A stretch of DNA of 47,157 nucleotides from Cetobacterium somerae ATCC BAA-474 (lineage in GTDB: Bacteria; Fusobacteriota; Fusobacteriia; Fusobacteriales; Fusobacteriaceae): positions 1-47,157 of the forward strand of contig NZ_KI518117.1 in the NCBI RefSeq assembly GCF_000479045.1, given 5' to 3'. The notes under the pieces are model-generated. The model worked only from the letters and a program-made list of their open reading frames with translations, was not told the origin of the DNA and did no database searches. The translations under genes were made by a program, and so were the position numbers. This document shows positions 34,777 to 42,842 of the stretch, one piece after another. Numbering within the stretch: the stretch's first letter is position 1; each line of letters starts with the position of its first letter.

Positions 34777-36054
34777 CTAGTTATTTAACATTATTTCTAA
34801 AACAACTTCATCTGTCTGTCTTAATCCTTCATGAGCTAAAACCTTTACATTGGCTAAAGTTGCTTCAACATCTTTACCAACTATTCCTTCTCCATATTCA
34901 AAGTTCTTTTTCTTTTTAGATAAATAGTATGAATCAAATGCCATTCCAATTGAACTCGCTATTTTTGTTGCACAAGAACTCTTTGCTCCATCACATAGCA
35001 TTCCTGATAATGTTGCTAAAGTTGTTTCAATTGCTGCATCTATTCTGTCTAAAGGCATTCCATCTAAAAAGGCTAAAGCTCCTGCTACTCCTCCTCCAGC
35101 ACAAACAACTCCACAATATGCTGATAATCTTCCAACGTTTGATTTTATATGTATTGTTGTTAAATGTGAAAAGAATAGTCCTCTTATTAATTGCTCATGT
35201 GTTAATCCTTTTTCTTCACAGTACTTTATAACTGGTAAAGATGCAGACATACCTTGATTTCCACTTCCACTTGTTGTCATTACTGGCATAGAACACCCGT
35301 TCATTCTTGCATCACTTCCAGCACTTGCAAAGCTTACAATCTTGTTTTTTAAATCTTTACCGTAAACTCCCTCTTGCATACCTTCATATAAACTTTTACC
35401 CATACTTATTCCATAATCATTTTTTAAACCTTCATTTGCTATAGCTGAGTTATAAGCTATAACCTTTTCAAAAATTGGAGCAATTAAGGCTAAATCTATA
35501 GTTTTAGCTAAATCATGGATTAACTCAACAGTTAAAAAACTTTTATCTGTCATCATATCTCCAGTAACAACTTCGTCACAAGATGCACCTTTTATTATTT
35601 CACCATTTTTTTCTATTTTAACAATATTTGTATGATAATCTTTAATCTCTATTGTAACTGTATCTTGTCCTAAAACTCCTGTAGCTCTCATATGAAGCTT
35701 TACATCCCCTTCTATTTTAGTAGCTACAACTTTTTTATTATCTAAATACTCTTTAACTTCATTTAATCTTGATTTATCAACGCTTGATATAACCATTAAC
35801 TCTTTTTTAGAATCTCCTAAAATTGTTCCAAGAGCTACAGCTGCCTCTATTCCTACCATTCCTTCTGAGTTTGGTATTTTTACACTTTTAACATTTTTTA
35901 TTAAATTTCCTGATAAAGCGATATCAACCTTCTCTGGAACTCCACCTAATATTGATGTTAATTTACTTCCTATATATGCTAAAGCTATCGGTTCTGTACA
36001 CCCCTCTGCTGGAACTATCTCTTCATTTAAAATACTTAAAATTTTATCTATCAT
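34777..36054 (-). CDS. cyuA: L-cysteine desulfidase (CyuA/UPF0597 family)
   Basis: Oxygen-sensitive [4Fe-4S] lyase converting L-cysteine to pyruvate, NH3 and H2S; related to the alpha chain of iron-sulfur L-serine dehydratase. 425 residues from ATG 36054, with Cys19 in PAEGCTEPIALAYIG, then SGSGNQGMSASLP, YCGVVCAGGGVAG and DGAKSSCATKIASS, whose cysteines match the cluster ligands of the family. The frame opens 23 codons upstream, but AAGGAGG at 36068-36074 and the sigma-54 promoter at 36111-36128 both support 36054 (ribosome-binding spacing a little long, about 11 bp). First gene of the cystine operon. A general serine-dehydratase-like role remains possible. Confidence 0.9.
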   Translation of the reverse strand: MIDKILSILNEEIVPAEGCTEPIALAYIGSKLTSILGGVPEKVDIALSGNLIKNVKSVKIPNSEGMVGIEAAVALGTILGDSKKELMVISSVDKSRLNEVKEYLDNKKVVATKIEGDVKLHMRATGVLGQDTVTIEIKDYHTNIVKIEKNGEIIKGASCDEVVTGDMMTDKSFLTVELIHDLAKTIDLALIAPIFEKVIAYNSAIANEGLKNDYGISMGKSLYEGMQEGVYGKDLKNKIVSFASAGSDARMNGCSMPVMTTSGSGNQGMSASLPVIKYCEEKGLTHEQLIRGLFFSHLTTIHIKSNVGRLSAYCGVVCAGGGVAGALAFLDGMPLDRIDAAIETTLATLSGMLCDGAKSSCATKIASSIGMAFDSYYLSKKKKNFEYGEGIVGKDVEATLANVKVLAHEGLRQTDEVVLEIMLNN

Positions 36055-36110
36055 AACTCTCAATTCCTCCTTTAAATACCTAATTATTTTATAATATACA
36101 AGTATATAAT

Positions 36111-36128
36111 AAGCAATTTTCATTCCAA
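36111..36128 (-). promoter_or_regulatory. Sigma-54 (-24/-12) promoter of the cystine operon
   Basis: The minus strand reads TTGGAATGAAAATTGCTT: GG at 36126-36125 and GC at 36114-36113 are separated by exactly 10 bp, and the -12 block TTGC matches the consensus; the -24 block is TGGAATG against TGGCACG. Transcription would begin near 36101, about 47 bp upstream of cyuA. No good sigma-70 promoter lies nearby, and three candidate activator sites are upstream. Confidence 0.85.
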
Positions 36129-36233
36129 TAGATATTTTTATTAAATTTATGTAATTTTTTATTTTTTTTTGTATTATTTTCTGTAAACTTTAAATATAGT
36201 TTAACAATATTTATATAAATTTAATTTTTATTT

Positions 36234-36286
36234 TTTTCATTTTGAAAAATTTTTCATTTTGAAAATAGTTTTTTTCATTTTGAAAA
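36234..36286. repeat. Three palindromic activator-site repeats (UAS)
   Basis: TTTTCATTTTGAAAA occurs identically at 36234-36248, 36251-36265 and 36272-36286. Each copy is itself an inverted repeat (TTTTCA/TGAAAA around three T). They lie about 108-160 bp upstream of the -24 element at 36126, the usual range for enhancer sites of sigma-54 activators, and begin 3 bp past the stop codon of the activator gene. Start-to-start spacing is 17 and 21 bp. Confidence 0.8.
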
Positions 36287-36288
36287 TT

Positions 36289-38046
36289 CTAAATATTATA
36301 TTTCTGTATTTTTCTATATAAAGTTGTCAATCCTATTCCCATTTTATCTGCAATTTTTTTCTTTCCTTCTGTATCTCTTCCAAAAATTTTGAGTGCTTTT
36401 TCAATGTAACTTTTTTCCACAACTTGAAAATCTTCCATATAAGATACATCTTTTGATTCTTTTTTCTCTACAACTATTTCATTATTTATTCTTCTATTTT
36501 CTAATAGCTTTTCAGGAACTGTGGATAAACTTAAAATATCACTATTATCTGAAAGATTAAACATAAACTCTACTACATTTTCTAATTCTCTTATATTTCC
36601 TGGCCAAGAATAATTTAAAAATAACTTTTCTACTTCTATATCAATAAAGCTTATGTATTTTTCAGTTATTCTATTATATTTTTTTATGAGATTTTTTGTT
36701 ATTGGTAAAATATCCTCTCTTCTGTCCCTTAAAGGTGCTATTTCAAAAGGAATAACTTTCAATCGATAATAAAGATCTTCTCTAAATTCTTTTTCAAGAA
36801 TTTTTTTCTCTAAATCTACATTTGTTGCTGCAATAATTCTAATGTCTAACTCTATATCTCTATTTGAACCTACTCTTGTTACTTTTCTCTCTTGAAGTAC
36901 TCTTAATATTTTAGCTTGCAAATATAAAGGCATATCTCCAATTTCATCTAAAAATATAACTCCTCCATTTGCTAACTCAAACTTTCCCATACGCCCATTT
37001 TTGTCAGCACCTGTAAAAGCTCCTCTCACATATCCAAATAGTTCACTTTCTAAAAGAGACTCAGGAATTGCTGCGCAGTTTATAACAACAAAGGGGGCAT
37101 TTCTTCTTGAACTATGATAGTGTAAAGCTCTCGCTACTAGCTCTTTTCCTGTTCCACTTTCTCCTGTTATCAACACCGTTGACTTTGAAGGTGCAACATG
37201 TTTTATTCTTTCTCTCAATAGATTAGTAAACTCTGAATCACCTATTATATTTTCTAATGAAACACTATTTGATGTTTCAACTAGGCCTCTAATTCCATCA
37301 TTTACCTTATTCATATCATCAAAAATAAAAATTTTTTCATTTTTTCCAAAAGCTTCAAAAGGTAATATTTTTCCAAGAACTGTTAACTCTTTTTCTTGAA
37401 CTTTCAATTTATATATCTCTTCTTCCATAAGAAAATCATTTTGTGAGCTTAATTGTATTTTTTTCCCAAGAATTCTACTATCTGATTCTATCTTTTTCAA
37501 AGCAAAATTATTAATACTTGTTATTATCCCCTCACTATTAAATCTCAAAACACCTTTTTGAATTGTATTCAATATTGTTGTAAGAACATTTTCTCTTTCT
37601 GTTTTTTCTAAACTTTCATTGTACTCAATAAATCTTATACTTATCAGTTCAGCCATTTGTTCAACAAAATCTAAATAATTTTTTAAATTTTCTAAAACTC
37701 TTTTCTTTTGATTTTCATCAAAAGAAACTAAACTTATTAAACCGATTAATTTTCCTTCATACATTATTGGAGTTGATATTTCTAATACTTCTAAACAACA
37801 ATCTTTTTCTGAACAACCACTACAAATCTCATCCTCTCTAGGATTTAAAATAACTGTTGTTTCTTTGGTTTCTAATGTTTTTTTATTAGCTCTTCCTCTT
37901 ATTTTTTCACCTATTTTTTGAGGTCCACTTCCTGTTATTCTTATAAGATTTTTATCACAAATCCCAACATCCATTGCAAATAGTTTCGATATTGTTTTTG
38001 CATATTTTTTTAACTCATCTTTTATTACTAATAAATCAGTTTTCAT
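36289..38046 (-). CDS. Sigma-54-dependent transcriptional activator with Cys-cluster sensor and PAS domains
   Basis: 585 residues. The N-terminal sensor (about 1-140, GAF-like) contains a cysteine cluster CSGCSEKDCC (residues 75-84) and Cys30. A PAS-like domain (about 150-250) follows. The AAA+ domain (about 262-500) has Walker A GESGTGKE, the sigma-54 contact loop GAFTGA, Walker B GGVIFLDEIGD and an R-finger region; the C-terminal Fis-type helix-turn-helix ends LTTLYRKIQKYNI. No phospho-receiver domain is seen, so it should respond directly to a ligand or redox state. It is read from its own sigma-70-type promoter and lies next to its probable target operon. Confidence 0.93.
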   Translation of the reverse strand: MKTDLLVIKDELKKYAKTISKLFAMDVGICDKNLIRITGSGPQKIGEKIRGRANKKTLETKETTVILNPREDEICSGCSEKDCCLEVLEISTPIMYEGKLIGLISLVSFDENQKKRVLENLKNYLDFVEQMAELISIRFIEYNESLEKTERENVLTTILNTIQKGVLRFNSEGIITSINNFALKKIESDSRILGKKIQLSSQNDFLMEEEIYKLKVQEKELTVLGKILPFEAFGKNEKIFIFDDMNKVNDGIRGLVETSNSVSLENIIGDSEFTNLLRERIKHVAPSKSTVLITGESGTGKELVARALHYHSSRRNAPFVVINCAAIPESLLESELFGYVRGAFTGADKNGRMGKFELANGGVIFLDEIGDMPLYLQAKILRVLQERKVTRVGSNRDIELDIRIIAATNVDLEKKILEKEFREDLYYRLKVIPFEIAPLRDRREDILPITKNLIKKYNRITEKYISFIDIEVEKLFLNYSWPGNIRELENVVEFMFNLSDNSDILSLSTVPEKLLENRRINNEIVVEKKESKDVSYMEDFQVVEKSYIEKALKIFGRDTEGKKKIADKMGIGLTTLYRKIQKYNI

Positions 38047-38082
38047 TATACTCCCTTTAATTTATACCATTTTTATATATGT

Positions 38083-38111
38083 ATATTATCAAAAATAATC
38101 GTAACAGTCAA
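38083..38111 (-). promoter_or_regulatory. Promoter of the sigma-54 activator gene
   Basis: TTGACT-N17-TAATAT on the minus strand, -10 about 37 bp upstream of the ATG. It is back to back with the plus-strand promoter at 38129-38157, the two -35 elements being 17 bp apart. Confidence 0.78.
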
Positions 38112-38128
38112 TTTTAAAAAAATAATTC

Positions 38129-38157
38129 TTGACTTTTTTACTAAAAAAAATTAATAT
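38129..38157 (+). promoter_or_regulatory. Promoter of the NifX-like/DUF134 pair
   Basis: TTGACT-N17-TAATAT on the plus strand, about 43 bp upstream of the chosen ATG at 38200. Confidence 0.78.
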
Positions 38158-38199
38158 TAATTATAGCATATGCCAATAACTAAAAAAAGAGGTGTTTTT

Positions 38200-38571
38200 A
38201 TGAAAATTGCAGTTGTTTCTGAAAATAACAAAATTAGTCAACATTTTGGAAGAGCAGAAGGTTTTTTTGTTTATGATGGTACAAATAAAGAATACCATAA
38301 AAGTAATGGACACGGAGCTATTCCTGGACAATTAAAGGAATTAGGCGTTGAATTTGTAGCTTGTGGTGGAATTGGTGAAGGAGCTTTAAATAACTTAAAA
38401 TCTCTTGATATTAAAGTTTTTTCTGGCCTAGAAGGATTTTGTGACGATATAGCTGATGGATTCTTTAAACATATACTAGTTAACGGAGAAGCAGTATGTA
38501 ATAGTCATGAGCATCACCACGAACATCATCATGGACATGGACACTCTTGTAATTGTAAGTGCGGAAAATAA
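38200..38571 (+). CDS. NifB/NifX-family (dinitrogenase iron-molybdenum cofactor-like) protein with His/Cys tail
   Basis: 123 residues from ATG 38200, which follows GAGGTG by 5 bp; the frame is open ten codons earlier. The core matches the small NifX-like family: IAVVSENNKISQHFGRAEGF, then FVACGGIGEGALNNL with a conserved Cys. The C-terminal 22 residues are almost all His, Cys, Gly and Glu, with repeated HEHHH and a CNCKC end, a strong metal-binding tail. Such proteins occur in non-diazotrophs and probably handle Fe-S or other metal clusters. Directly followed by the DUF134 gene. Confidence 0.85.
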   Translation: MKIAVVSENNKISQHFGRAEGFFVYDGTNKEYHKSNGHGAIPGQLKELGVEFVACGGIGEGALNNLKSLDIKVFSGLEGFCDDIADGFFKHILVNGEAVCNSHEHHHEHHHGHGHSCNCKCGK

Positions 38572-38573
38572 AT

Positions 38574-39017
38574 ATGGCTAGACCTACTAAAGTTAGAAGT
38601 GTAGAATTTATTCCAAATGAAACAAAGTTTATCCCTGAGGGAAGTAAAAATTGTAATATTCATTTTAATAATATAAAAATTGAAGAATTAGAAGCAATTA
38701 GACTTAAAGATTTAGAAAATTTATCTCAAGAAGAGTGTGCTGAAAAAATGGGAGTTTCAAGACAAACTTTTCAAAATATACTTAATTCAGCAAGAGTTAA
38801 AATAACCGAAGCTCTTATTATGGGATATGGAATTCAATTAAAGGGAGGAGATTTTAAAACTCCTCATTGTCAATTTATATGTAACTCTTGTGGTCAAACT
38901 TTTATTCCCACATTAAAAAAAGATTTAGATTTTTGTCCTAATTGTAATTCAGAAGATATATTTTGTACAAAAAAGAAAGTTAAATGTAGGAAAGTTTGCA
39001 AATTAGATATAAAATAA
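38574..39017 (+). CDS. DUF134 (UPF0251) DNA-binding protein with zinc ribbon
   Basis: 147 residues starting MARPTKVRSVEFIP, 2 bp after the NifX-like stop; an upstream in-frame ATG at 38559 is possible but overlaps the previous gene. It contains a sigma-factor-like helix-turn-helix (LSQEECAEKMGVSRQTFQNIL) and a C-terminal CNSCG...CPNC zinc ribbon with more cysteines after it (FCTKKKVKCRKVC). The family often sits beside NifX-like genes, so it may regulate them or metal-cofactor genes; function not established. Confidence 0.85.
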   Translation: MARPTKVRSVEFIPNETKFIPEGSKNCNIHFNNIKIEELEAIRLKDLENLSQEECAEKMGVSRQTFQNILNSARVKITEALIMGYGIQLKGGDFKTPHCQFICNSCGQTFIPTLKKDLDFCPNCNSEDIFCTKKKVKCRKVCKLDIK

Positions 39018-39046
39018 AAAAGTGAGTTTGAAAACTCACTTTTTTA
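39016..39046. terminator. Bidirectional intrinsic terminator
   Basis: AAAAAGTGAGTTT and AAACTCACTTTTT form a hairpin with A/T runs on both sides; it ends the DUF134 gene (+) and metQ (-). Confidence 0.88.
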
Positions 39047-39053
39047 TTTTATT

Positions 39054-39824
39054 CTAAAAAGCTGGAACTACTCCACCTTTATAAGTATTTTCTATAAAAA
39101 CTTTTACTTTTTCACTTTGTAAAGCTTTTACTAATTTTTGGATATCCTCTTTTTTCTCATCTCCCTCTCTTACAGCTATTAAGTTAGCATAAGGTGATTC
39201 TTTTCCTTCAATTATTAAAGCTTCTGTTAAAGGATTAAGTCCTGCTTCGATTGCATAGTTACCATTTACTACTGCTAAATCAACATCTTCTAATGCTCTT
39301 GGTATTTGAGCAGCATCTAAAGACTTAAATTTTAAATTATTTTTATTTTCTACAATATCAAACTCTGTAGCTAATAAATCTTGAGGATTCTTTAATTTTA
39401 TAATACCATTATTATGTAAAAGAATTAAAGCTCTTCCACCATTTGTTGGATCGTTTGGTATTGCTACCACTCCACCTTTTTTTAAATTCTCTATTTTATT
39501 AACTTTTTTAGAATAAACTCCTAAAGGTTCTACATGAACATTACCTGCTGATACTAATTTTAAATTTTTTTCTTTAGAAAAAGTTTCTAAATATGGTTTA
39601 TGTTGGAAAAAATTAGCATCCAACTCTTTTGAATCCAATAGTAAATTTGGTGTTACATAATCTGTTAATTCTATTATTTCTAATTCTACATTTTCATTTT
39701 TTAAATCATCTTTTACTAATTGTAAAAGTTGTGCATGAGGAACTGGAGAAGCTCCAACTTTTAATTTTGCCCCAAAACTTATAACTGATCCTAATAAACC
39801 TAATACTAAAACTAATTTTTTCAT
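39054..39824 (-). CDS. metQ: Methionine ABC transporter substrate-binding protein
   Basis: 256 residues, NlpA/MetQ family: KVGASPVPHAQLL near the mature start, DYVTPNLLLDSKELDANFFQH and IPNDPTNGGRALILL, then a VVNGNYA segment, all typical ligand-contacting parts. The signal peptide ends VISFGA with no lipobox cysteine, so unlike most MetQ proteins it should be a soluble periplasmic protein. Last gene of the metN-metI-metQ operon under a SAM riboswitch. Confidence 0.92.
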   Translation of the reverse strand: MKKLVLVLGLLGSVISFGAKLKVGASPVPHAQLLQLVKDDLKNENVELEIIELTDYVTPNLLLDSKELDANFFQHKPYLETFSKEKNLKLVSAGNVHVEPLGVYSKKVNKIENLKKGGVVAIPNDPTNGGRALILLHNNGIIKLKNPQDLLATEFDIVENKNNLKFKSLDAAQIPRALEDVDLAVVNGNYAIEAGLNPLTEALIIEGKESPYANLIAVREGDEKKEDIQKLVKALQSEKVKVFIENTYKGGVVPAF

Positions 39825-39826
39825 AA

Positions 39827-40477
39827 CTACCTCCCATTTTTTTTCAATCTATTTGATATTAAATTTCCAATTAATTGAACTCCTTGAACTAAAACTATAA
39901 TAATTAAAACCGAATAAATCATTATATCTAACTTAAATCTATTATAACCAAATCTGATAGCTAAATCTCCAAGTCCACCACCACCAATAGCTCCAGCCAT
40001 TGCAGATAAACCTATTAAATTAATAACTAATAGTGTTATTCCTTGGATTAGAGATGGTAACGATTCTGGAATCATTACTTTAGTTATTATTGTAAAATTA
40101 TTAGCTCCTAAACTTTCACTTGCTTCTATTACTCCTCTATCCACTTCTAAAACACAATTTTCAACTATTCTTGCTACAAAGGGAGCTGCCGATATAGAAA
40201 GAGGAACTATTGCTGCTGTACTTCCTATTGTCGTTCCTATTATAAGTCTAGATAGTGGTAATAATAAAATCATTAAAATTATATAAGGAAATGATCTTGT
40301 TATATTTATAATTCCATTCAAAATTCTATTTATTCCCTTATTTTCAAATATATGTCCATCTGATGTAATTGCTGCTAAAATTCCACAAGGAAATCCTATT
40401 CCTAATGAAACCACAGCAGATAATAAAACCATATATATTGTCTCTATCGTCGCTTGTATTAACATATTAAATACCAT
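39827..40477 (-). CDS. metI: Methionine ABC transporter permease
   Basis: 216 residues, five membrane segments, with the permease EAA-type loop in [17 protein letters not shown] and [18 protein letters not shown] near the end, both typical of MetI. Overlaps the end of metN by 11 bp; GGAGG is upstream. Confidence 0.93.
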   Translation of the reverse strand: MVFNMLIQATIETIYMVLLSAVVSLGIGFPCGILAAITSDGHIFENKGINRILNGIINITRSFPYIILMILLLPLSRLIIGTTIGSTAAIVPLSISAAPFVARIVENCVLEVDRGVIEASESLGANNFTIITKVMIPESLPSLIQGITLLVINLIGLSAMAGAIGGGGLGDLAIRFGYNRFKLDIMIYSVLIIIVLVQGVQLIGNLISNRLKKNGR

Positions 40478-41474
40478 CGTAAATAACCTCCACTCCTACA
40501 TCTAAACTTGGAAACCAAGCTATTGCTTCATTTTGTTTATCCATATCCCCTATTAATTCAACCATTAAATGTCCTACCTGCATAGTTGATAAAAGATCAA
40601 TTGCACCACCTAAGACATTTATATCTATATTAAACTTTTTTACAGCTTTAGATAATATAGGATCTCCTGCTACTGAGCCTAAAAACATTAATTTTATAAC
40701 TTTATTTCCAGATTTTTTTATGTAATCAATCTCCTCTTTTTCTTGAGGTGGAACATATGATATTAGTTCTTTTGTAATCTCTGTTTTTGGACTTAAGAAT
40801 ATTTCATATGTTTTTCCAGTTTCTACAACTTCACCATTTGACATAACAGCTACTCTGTCACAAATCTCTCTAATAACTTCCATTTGATGAGTTATTAAGA
40901 CAACTGTTAATCCCATTTTTTTTTGAATATCTTTAATTAGTTTTAATATAGACTTTGTAGTTTTTGGATCTAAAGCGGATGTTGCTTCATCTGATAAGAG
41001 AATATCTGGATTATTAGCTAAGGCTCTAGCTATTGCAACTCTTTGTTTTTGTCCTCCAGAGAGTTGAGTCGGATAAAATTCCTCTTTATCTTCAAGTTCT
41101 ACTAACTTTAAAAGTTCTTTAACTCTTACATCAATTTCTACTTTTGACCAACCATCAATTTCTAAAGGAAATGCTATATTTTCTTTAACTGTCCTAGATT
41201 TTAATAGATTAAAATGTTGAAATATCATTCCAATTTTTTTTCTTTTATTTAATAGTTCTTTTTTTGAAAGTTTTGATAAATCTACTCCTTCAATCTCTAT
41301 TTTTCCTGTTGTCAATGGCTCTAACCCATTAAATAATCTTATTAAAGAGGATTTTCCAGCTCCACTTAATCCAATAATTCCAAATATTTCACTTTTCTCA
41401 ATCTTTAAAGAAACATCTTTTACAGCATGAAACTTATTATTATAAATTTTATTCACTCTTTCTAAAGTAATCAT
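40467..41474 (-). CDS. metN: Methionine ABC transporter ATPase with NIL domain
   Basis: 335 residues from ATG 41474 (GGGAGG 5 bp upstream; the frame opens ten codons earlier within the riboswitch terminator region). Walker [13 protein letters not shown], signature [14 protein letters not shown], Walker [13 protein letters not shown] and H-loop ITHQMEV. The C-terminal NIL domain (about 255-335) is the methionine-sensing module that gives trans-inhibition in E. coli MetN. Confidence 0.95.
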   Translation of the reverse strand: MITLERVNKIYNNKFHAVKDVSLKIEKSEIFGIIGLSGAGKSSLIRLFNGLEPLTTGKIEIEGVDLSKLSKKELLNKRKKIGMIFQHFNLLKSRTVKENIAFPLEIDGWSKVEIDVRVKELLKLVELEDKEEFYPTQLSGGQKQRVAIARALANNPDILLSDEATSALDPKTTKSILKLIKDIQKKMGLTVVLITHQMEVIREICDRVAVMSNGEVVETGKTYEIFLSPKTEITKELISYVPPQEKEEIDYIKKSGNKVIKLMFLGSVAGDPILSKAVKKFNIDINVLGGAIDLLSTMQVGHLMVELIGDMDKQNEAIAWFPSLDVGVEVIYDGI

Positions 41475-41489
41475 TTTATCCTCCCGTAT

Positions 41490-41637
41490 AAAAAAAACTC
41501 CCATCTTAATATTTAATTAAGATGAGAGTAAGTAAACAAGACTTCTACTTCTCCCATCTATCTGGAGTTAGCACCACACCATAATGGTAGGTTGCTGAAA
41601 CGTCATCGGGCCAGTCCCTCGGTCTCTCTTGATGGTT
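41490..41637 (-). promoter_or_regulatory. SAM-I (S-box) riboswitch with terminator and antiterminator
   Basis: Minus strand: CCATCAAGAGAGACCGAGGG, ACTGGCCCGATGA, CAGCAACC and GGTGCTAACTCC are the S-box core; P1 closes by CCATC (41631-41635) with GATGG (41554-41558). Downstream, a terminator (arms at 41498-41510 and 41515-41527, then eight T) competes with an antiterminator in which GATGGGAG at 41551-41558 pairs with CTCTCATC at 41521-41528. SAM binding should hold P1 and allow termination before metN. Confidence 0.96.
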
Positions 41638-41643
41638 TGCTGT

Positions 41644-41672
41644 ATAATATCTTATTTGAAAAAAAATGTCAA
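41644..41672 (-). promoter_or_regulatory. Promoter of the SAM riboswitch-metNIQ operon
   Basis: TTGACA-N17-TATTAT on the minus strand; transcription starts about at the first base of the S-box P1 stem. Confidence 0.82.
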
Positions 41673-41708
41673 TATTTTTTTAAAATAAAATTTTATTTTT
41701 GTTTATAG

Positions 41709-42758
41709 TCATATTAATTCTCTTTTTATTCTGTCATTTATACAAGATAAAAATTCATAATGAGGAACTTTTAAATGATTTATACTTTCTTCTAAATCAT
41801 GAAATATTTCAATATTATCCCCTTCTTTTACTGAATCATCAACTAAAATAAATGAACTATCCATACTGATATGAACTATTTTAAACTTTTTATTATTGAT
41901 TATAGACATAATACCTTCACTTCTTTTTGAAAAGCCATCTCCATAACCTAAACGAATTTTTGCTACTTTTCTATATTTTCCTATATTTAAATTTTCTTTT
42001 TTTTCATATCCTATATATTTTAAATCATCTATATCTTTTACATCTAATATTCTACCATTTAGCTTAAAAGCTCTTTTTATACATGGATCATAGTATCCTA
42101 TTTCTTGAAGTCCAAATAAAATAGTTCCACACCGTATATGAGTGCAAAATTCACCCTCTATTGAAATAACTCCAGCACTATTTTGCATATGAATAATCTC
42201 AAATCTCTCATCTCCTAACTCTTTTAACATCTGAGAAAATCTTTTTTCTATTAAAATCATATCATCATAATCTGCAGCAAAAACATGGGTACAAAGACCC
42301 TTAAATTTTAAATTTTTTTCTCTTATTAGCTCTTTTAGTTTAAAAAAGTCTTTTTCTAAAATTCCATTTCTTCCAAATCCAAAATCTAATTTTAAATGTA
42401 ATTGTTGTGTTGAAACTCCTTTATCTAAAAGATTTAAAAGATCTTTAAAACTATTTATTACCATATGAATATTTTTATTATTTTTTAAAATTTCTATTTC
42501 ATCTATTGTTTCTAAAATAATAATATTTATGTTTTCTATTTTTAACTTTAATATTTTTTCAGCTTCGCACTCTCTAGCTACTGCAAAATATTTACAACCG
42601 TTTTCTGATAAAAATCTAACTATATTTTCTATTCCATGCCCATAAGCATTAGCTTTTACAACAGCTATTATCTCTTTATTTCTAAGTTTTTTTAAATAGT
42701 GATAGTTATGTAGAATATTTTCTTTAGAAACTTTTATTTTAAAATCTTTTAATCCCAT
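41709..42758 (-). CDS. alr: Alanine racemase
   Basis: PLP enzyme interconverting L- and D-alanine for peptidoglycan. 349 residues; PLP lysine Lys35 in VVKANAYGHG, substrate-binding LDFGFGRNG, and the second catalytic Tyr region in RLGYGDGFSKR, where most homologues have GYADG. Somewhat short, and several motifs are divergent, so activity on another amino acid is possible. It follows the ptsI terminator and is separated from metN by the riboswitch. Confidence 0.88.
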   Translation of the reverse strand: MGLKDFKIKVSKENILHNYHYLKKLRNKEIIAVVKANAYGHGIENIVRFLSENGCKYFAVARECEAEKILKLKIENINIIILETIDEIEILKNNKNIHMVINSFKDLLNLLDKGVSTQQLHLKLDFGFGRNGILEKDFFKLKELIREKNLKFKGLCTHVFAADYDDMILIEKRFSQMLKELGDERFEIIHMQNSAGVISIEGEFCTHIRCGTILFGLQEIGYYDPCIKRAFKLNGRILDVKDIDDLKYIGYEKKENLNIGKYRKVAKIRLGYGDGFSKRSEGIMSIINNKKFKIVHISMDSSFILVDDSVKEGDNIEIFHDLEESINHLKVPHYEFLSCINDRIKRELI

Positions 42759-42801
42759 AACACTCTCCCTATTACTTTTTTACAATAGTATACTCTAAAA
42801 A

Positions 42802-42834
42802 CAAAAAAAGGTGAAACATTGTTTCACCTTTTTT
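42802..42834 (-). terminator. Intrinsic terminator of ptsH-ptsI
   Basis: AAAAAAGGTGAAAC and GTTTCACCTTTTTT form a long perfect stem around ATT with T tracts on both strands, 9 bp after the ptsI stop. Confidence 0.92.
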
Positions 42835-42842
42835 AGAAAGTA

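Noticed and set aside
36055-36123. 23 extra N-terminal codons of cyuA
   Set aside because: They overlap the sigma-54 promoter and its start site, and AAGGAGG lies downstream of them.
36234-36286. Short CRISPR-like array
   Set aside because: Three 15-bp palindromes only 2-6 bp apart cannot be repeats and spacers, and no cas genes are present; the promoter context explains them better.
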